A stretch of 7,323 nucleotides of DNA from assembly GCA_029259835.1 (NCBI GenBank), contig JAJDEL010000547.1:1-7323 (forward strand), given 5' to 3'. The notes below the pieces were generated by a model. That model did not search any database. It was not told where the DNA came from and saw nothing but the letters and a program-made list of their open reading frames with translations. Every line of letters begins with the position of its first letter. Position 1 is the first letter of the stretch. Shown here in pieces: positions 5,467 to 7,323 of this stretch. The translations under genes and the position numbers were made by a program. This DNA comes from Planctomicrobium sp. (GTDB lineage: Bacteria; Planctomycetota; Planctomycetia; Planctomycetales; Planctomycetaceae).

Positions 5467-7323
5467 TCAGTTCGCTCCCTGTTTTTCAATCATTGCTTCG
5501 CGAAGTTCACGAACACGGCGAAGATCGAGGTTTGAGGGCGCGAGATTGAGTACCCAGTCAACTTCGATGAGTCCTTCTGCGACTCGGTCCGTGCTGTAGC
5601 ACAGAACAGCTTTATAGAGCCGGTCTTCGTATGAATCGGGAGTTATCGCCAGGATTGTTTGCACGTATCGCAGCGATGCTTCTTTGTCGTCAGAGTTATT
5701 TGAAACTCGAATCAAATTTCGCAGCATCCGCTGAATGATCGCCTCTGCTGATGGAGAGTCAAGGTAGTCCTTTCGCCATGGCAAACCGGAAAAGTCTCTC
5801 ACCAATTTTCGGCACTCTGCCACAGTCAGTTCATTTCCATCATCAAACGCATCAATATAGACCGGCTTTCCTTCGTTGGGAGTCACCTTGGCGATGAAAT
5901 GTCCCGGCAGTCCGACTCCAGCGGCGTCCAAACCAGCGCGACGAGCAAGTTCAACGTAGAGAATAGACAGGGTCAGCGGCAGACCTTCGCGGTCGTCAAT
6001 GACTTCGTTGAGATAACTGTTCGAAGCGTGGTAATAGTTCGTGTGGCTTCCGTGGTAGCCGCGCTGCTGGAACAAAAAATCTCTGAGCTGGTCGATCTTG
6101 TATTCATCCTCGGCATCTTCTGGCAAATCAGAAACAAACTCTTCAACCAGTTGGTCGAAGGATTCTTCATAAGCCTCGATGTCGAGTTCAGGATTATCCA
6201 GCAGAGAAATCAGCAGGCAAGCTCTCAACAAATTTACTGACTGGTCCTTCGGAGGCTGAATGGCTTTCATGAGTTCGGAACGTGTTTGTCGCTCGTGGAT
6301 TTCACTTGCCAGACGACGCAAGTGCTCGGCGCGTTGCTCAAGAATCTTGGCTTGTGCCCGCAGGGCTTTTTGGCCGGTTGCATCGAGATCCGAAAATTCA
6401 TCGATCGTATCGGAACTCGGAGGACGGCGATGTTCGAGTCTGTTGGCAAGTTCGGCAACACGATCAAGAACTTGCTGAGAAGGTTTTTCATTCGGTAAGC
6501 TTTCACCAAACTGAAACCGTTTGAAATCTGCCGTCGTGTGGCGAAATTTCACGATTCCAATACGACCACCTTTGAGTTTTGGGTCGTGATGTTCGAAGAC
6601 GAGTTCTTCATTGCAGTAACATTTTAACGAACTCTTTTCGATCCGAACCTTCAGCCGATTCCATTCTTTCGGTCGAAAGTAGCGAGACCGCTCATCATGT
6701 AGGACATTCCAACTGTAGACGGTCGGACCATCAAATCGCGACAAACGTATTGCCCCACTGCTGGGATAAAAACCGTAGTGGATGTCGCCTCCATCTGAAT
6801 GAAAGACAAGACCAGCGGCCCCATCTTCTTCCTCGATTTTGACATCAACGGCCAATTCGTAGGGTGTTTCAGGCGGAGTTTCTCTTGAAAGACAGAGCGC
6901 CCTGCCTCCGAATCCTCGGCTGGTTCCAGAGACCGAAATGATCCCGGCTCGGTGTTTCCAACTCACATCACCGCGCGGTTCCCACCGTTTCGAATTGAGG
7001 GTTCCAATAGTCATCCAGCGGGACATTGGAATCGGATTCGGCGAGTCGAGCAGTTTACTCACAGCACCTGCTTGTACGGCATAGCCAAGGTTTTCCGTCA
7101 CTTGAGATTTGAGAGTCAGCAATCCATGAACACGCCCTTGCATGTCCATTAACGGTCCACCGCTGTTGCCTCTCTCAATCGGAATCGCCAGCTGAATGAG
7201 CGACATTCCATCATCGTTCTCATGAAATCCAGAAACAACACCGGTCACAACACTGTGTTCCAACCCTTGTGGGTTTCCGAGCGCGAAGATCGGCTGTCCT
7301 TGCTTGAGGTCATCGCGTTTTCC
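5467..7323 (-). CDS. HtrA-like serine protease / LamG-like / SirB1 transglutaminase-like fusion, 5' end outside window
   Basis: The frame stays open to the right edge, so the N-terminus is missing; 618 residues are visible (numbered from the edge). Residues 8-95 are the C-terminal half of a trypsin-like protease of HtrA/Deg type: GQPIFALGNPQG, SVVTGVVSG, then GNSGGPL at 52-58 with nucleophile Ser54, and LGYAVQAGAVSKLL. The His and Asp of the triad would lie beyond the window. No PDZ domain follows. Residues 102-273 look like a LamG/DUF1080-type jelly roll (YELAVDVKI, AAGLVFHSDGGDIHYGF, WNRLKVRIE, NEELVFEH, GGRIGIVKF). A charged helical linker follows (about 283-350). Residues 365-500 match the SirB1 family: YYHASNSYLNEVIDDREGLP, then LTLSILYVELARRAGL, then PGHFIAKV with His475 and Asp491. 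The usual transglutaminase Cys is not visible before the His. The C-terminus (about 540-618) is TPR-like helices. The protease would act outside the cytoplasm if a signal peptide exists upstream. An internal TTG at 7261-7263 is not the real start. The fusion is continuous with no frameshift. Confidence 0.88.
   Translation of the reverse strand, partial: GKRDDLKQGQPIFALGNPQGLEHSVVTGVVSGFHENDDGMSLIQLAIPIERGNSGGPLMDMQGRVHGLLTLKSQVTENLGYAVQAGAVSKLLDSPNPIPMSRWMTIGTLNSKRWEPRGDVSWKHRAGIISVSGTSRGFGGRALCLSRETPPETPYELAVDVKIEEEDGAAGLVFHSDGGDIHYGFYPSSGAIRLSRFDGPTVYSWNVLHDERSRYFRPKEWNRLKVRIEKSSLKCYCNEELVFEHHDPKLKGGRIGIVKFRHTTADFKRFQFGESLPNEKPSQQVLDRVAELANRLEHRRPPSSDTIDEFSDLDATGQKALRAQAKILEQRAEHLRRLASEIHERQTRSELMKAIQPPKDQSVNLLRACLLISLLDNPELDIEAYEESFDQLVEEFVSDLPEDAEDEYKIDQLRDFLFQQRGYHGSHTNYYHASNSYLNEVIDDREGLPLTLSILYVELARRAGLDAAGVGLPGHFIAKVTPNEGKPVYIDAFDDGNELTVAECRKLVRDFSGLPWRKDYLDSPSAEAIIQRMLRNLIRVSNNSDDKEASLRYVQTILAITPDSYEDRLYKAVLCYSTDRVAEGLIEVDWVLNLAPSNLDLRRVRELREAMIEKQGAN

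Noticed and set aside
5899..6240. Plus-strand 113-codon frame opposite the SirB1-like domain
   Set aside because: The opposite strand encodes a clear SirB1 signature through the same bases; the antisense product has no recognisable features.
7261..7263. TTG as the start of the minus-strand fusion protein
   Set aside because: The frame continues upstream to the window edge with GQPIFALGNPQG, a conserved strand of HtrA-like proteases, so the true start lies outside.

Overview
The window looks like a piece of a planctomycete chromosome. The strongest evidence is the plus-strand gene at 1344-3848. Its C-terminal third is a DUF1559 domain, a family greatly expanded in Planctomycetes, with the hallmark LLLPAVQQAREAARR helix, an HNYHDTFNKFP segment, a DGTSNTI block and a terminal GGAQFGLADGSVRF block. 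The moderate GC content and small, loosely packed hypothetical membrane proteins fit that assignment. The genus cannot be read from this window.

Layout. From 1 to 1081 the minus strand carries a 164-aa single-pass membrane protein of unknown function (6-500), a doubtful 67-codon ORF (590-793) and a convincing three-helix membrane protein (815-1081). A 262-bp divergent gap (1082-1343) leads to the large DUF1559 fusion protein. This gene is followed by a 379-bp gene-free stretch (3849-4227). That stretch holds a large imperfect hairpin just after the stop codon, a probable intrinsic terminator, a REP-like perfect 10-bp hairpin preceded by GTAG, and a further repeat-like GC-rich module ending 18 bp before the next gene. 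Next comes a complete M16B zinc metalloprotease (4228-5451). It converges, with only 15 bp between stop codons, on a minus-strand gene (5467-7323) that runs off the right edge. The visible 618 residues of that gene are a three-part fusion: the C-terminal half of a trypsin/HtrA-type serine protease, a LamG/DUF1080-like jelly-roll domain, and a SirB1-type transglutaminase-like domain with a helical C-terminus.

Functional reading. The genes do not form an obvious pathway or operon: strands alternate and the gaps hold terminator-like structures. Two adjacent genes encode peptidase or peptidase-like proteins (M16B and the HtrA-like fusion). Their convergent arrangement argues against a shared transcript, although it allows antisense overlap of their 3' ends. 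The most unusual items are the protease-jelly roll-SirB1 fusion, the two-lobed sensor-like N-terminus grafted onto an internal pilin-like helix in the DUF1559 protein, and the stacked palindromic elements in front of the M16 gene. I see no CRISPR array, tRNA, rRNA, insertion sequence or obvious defence system.
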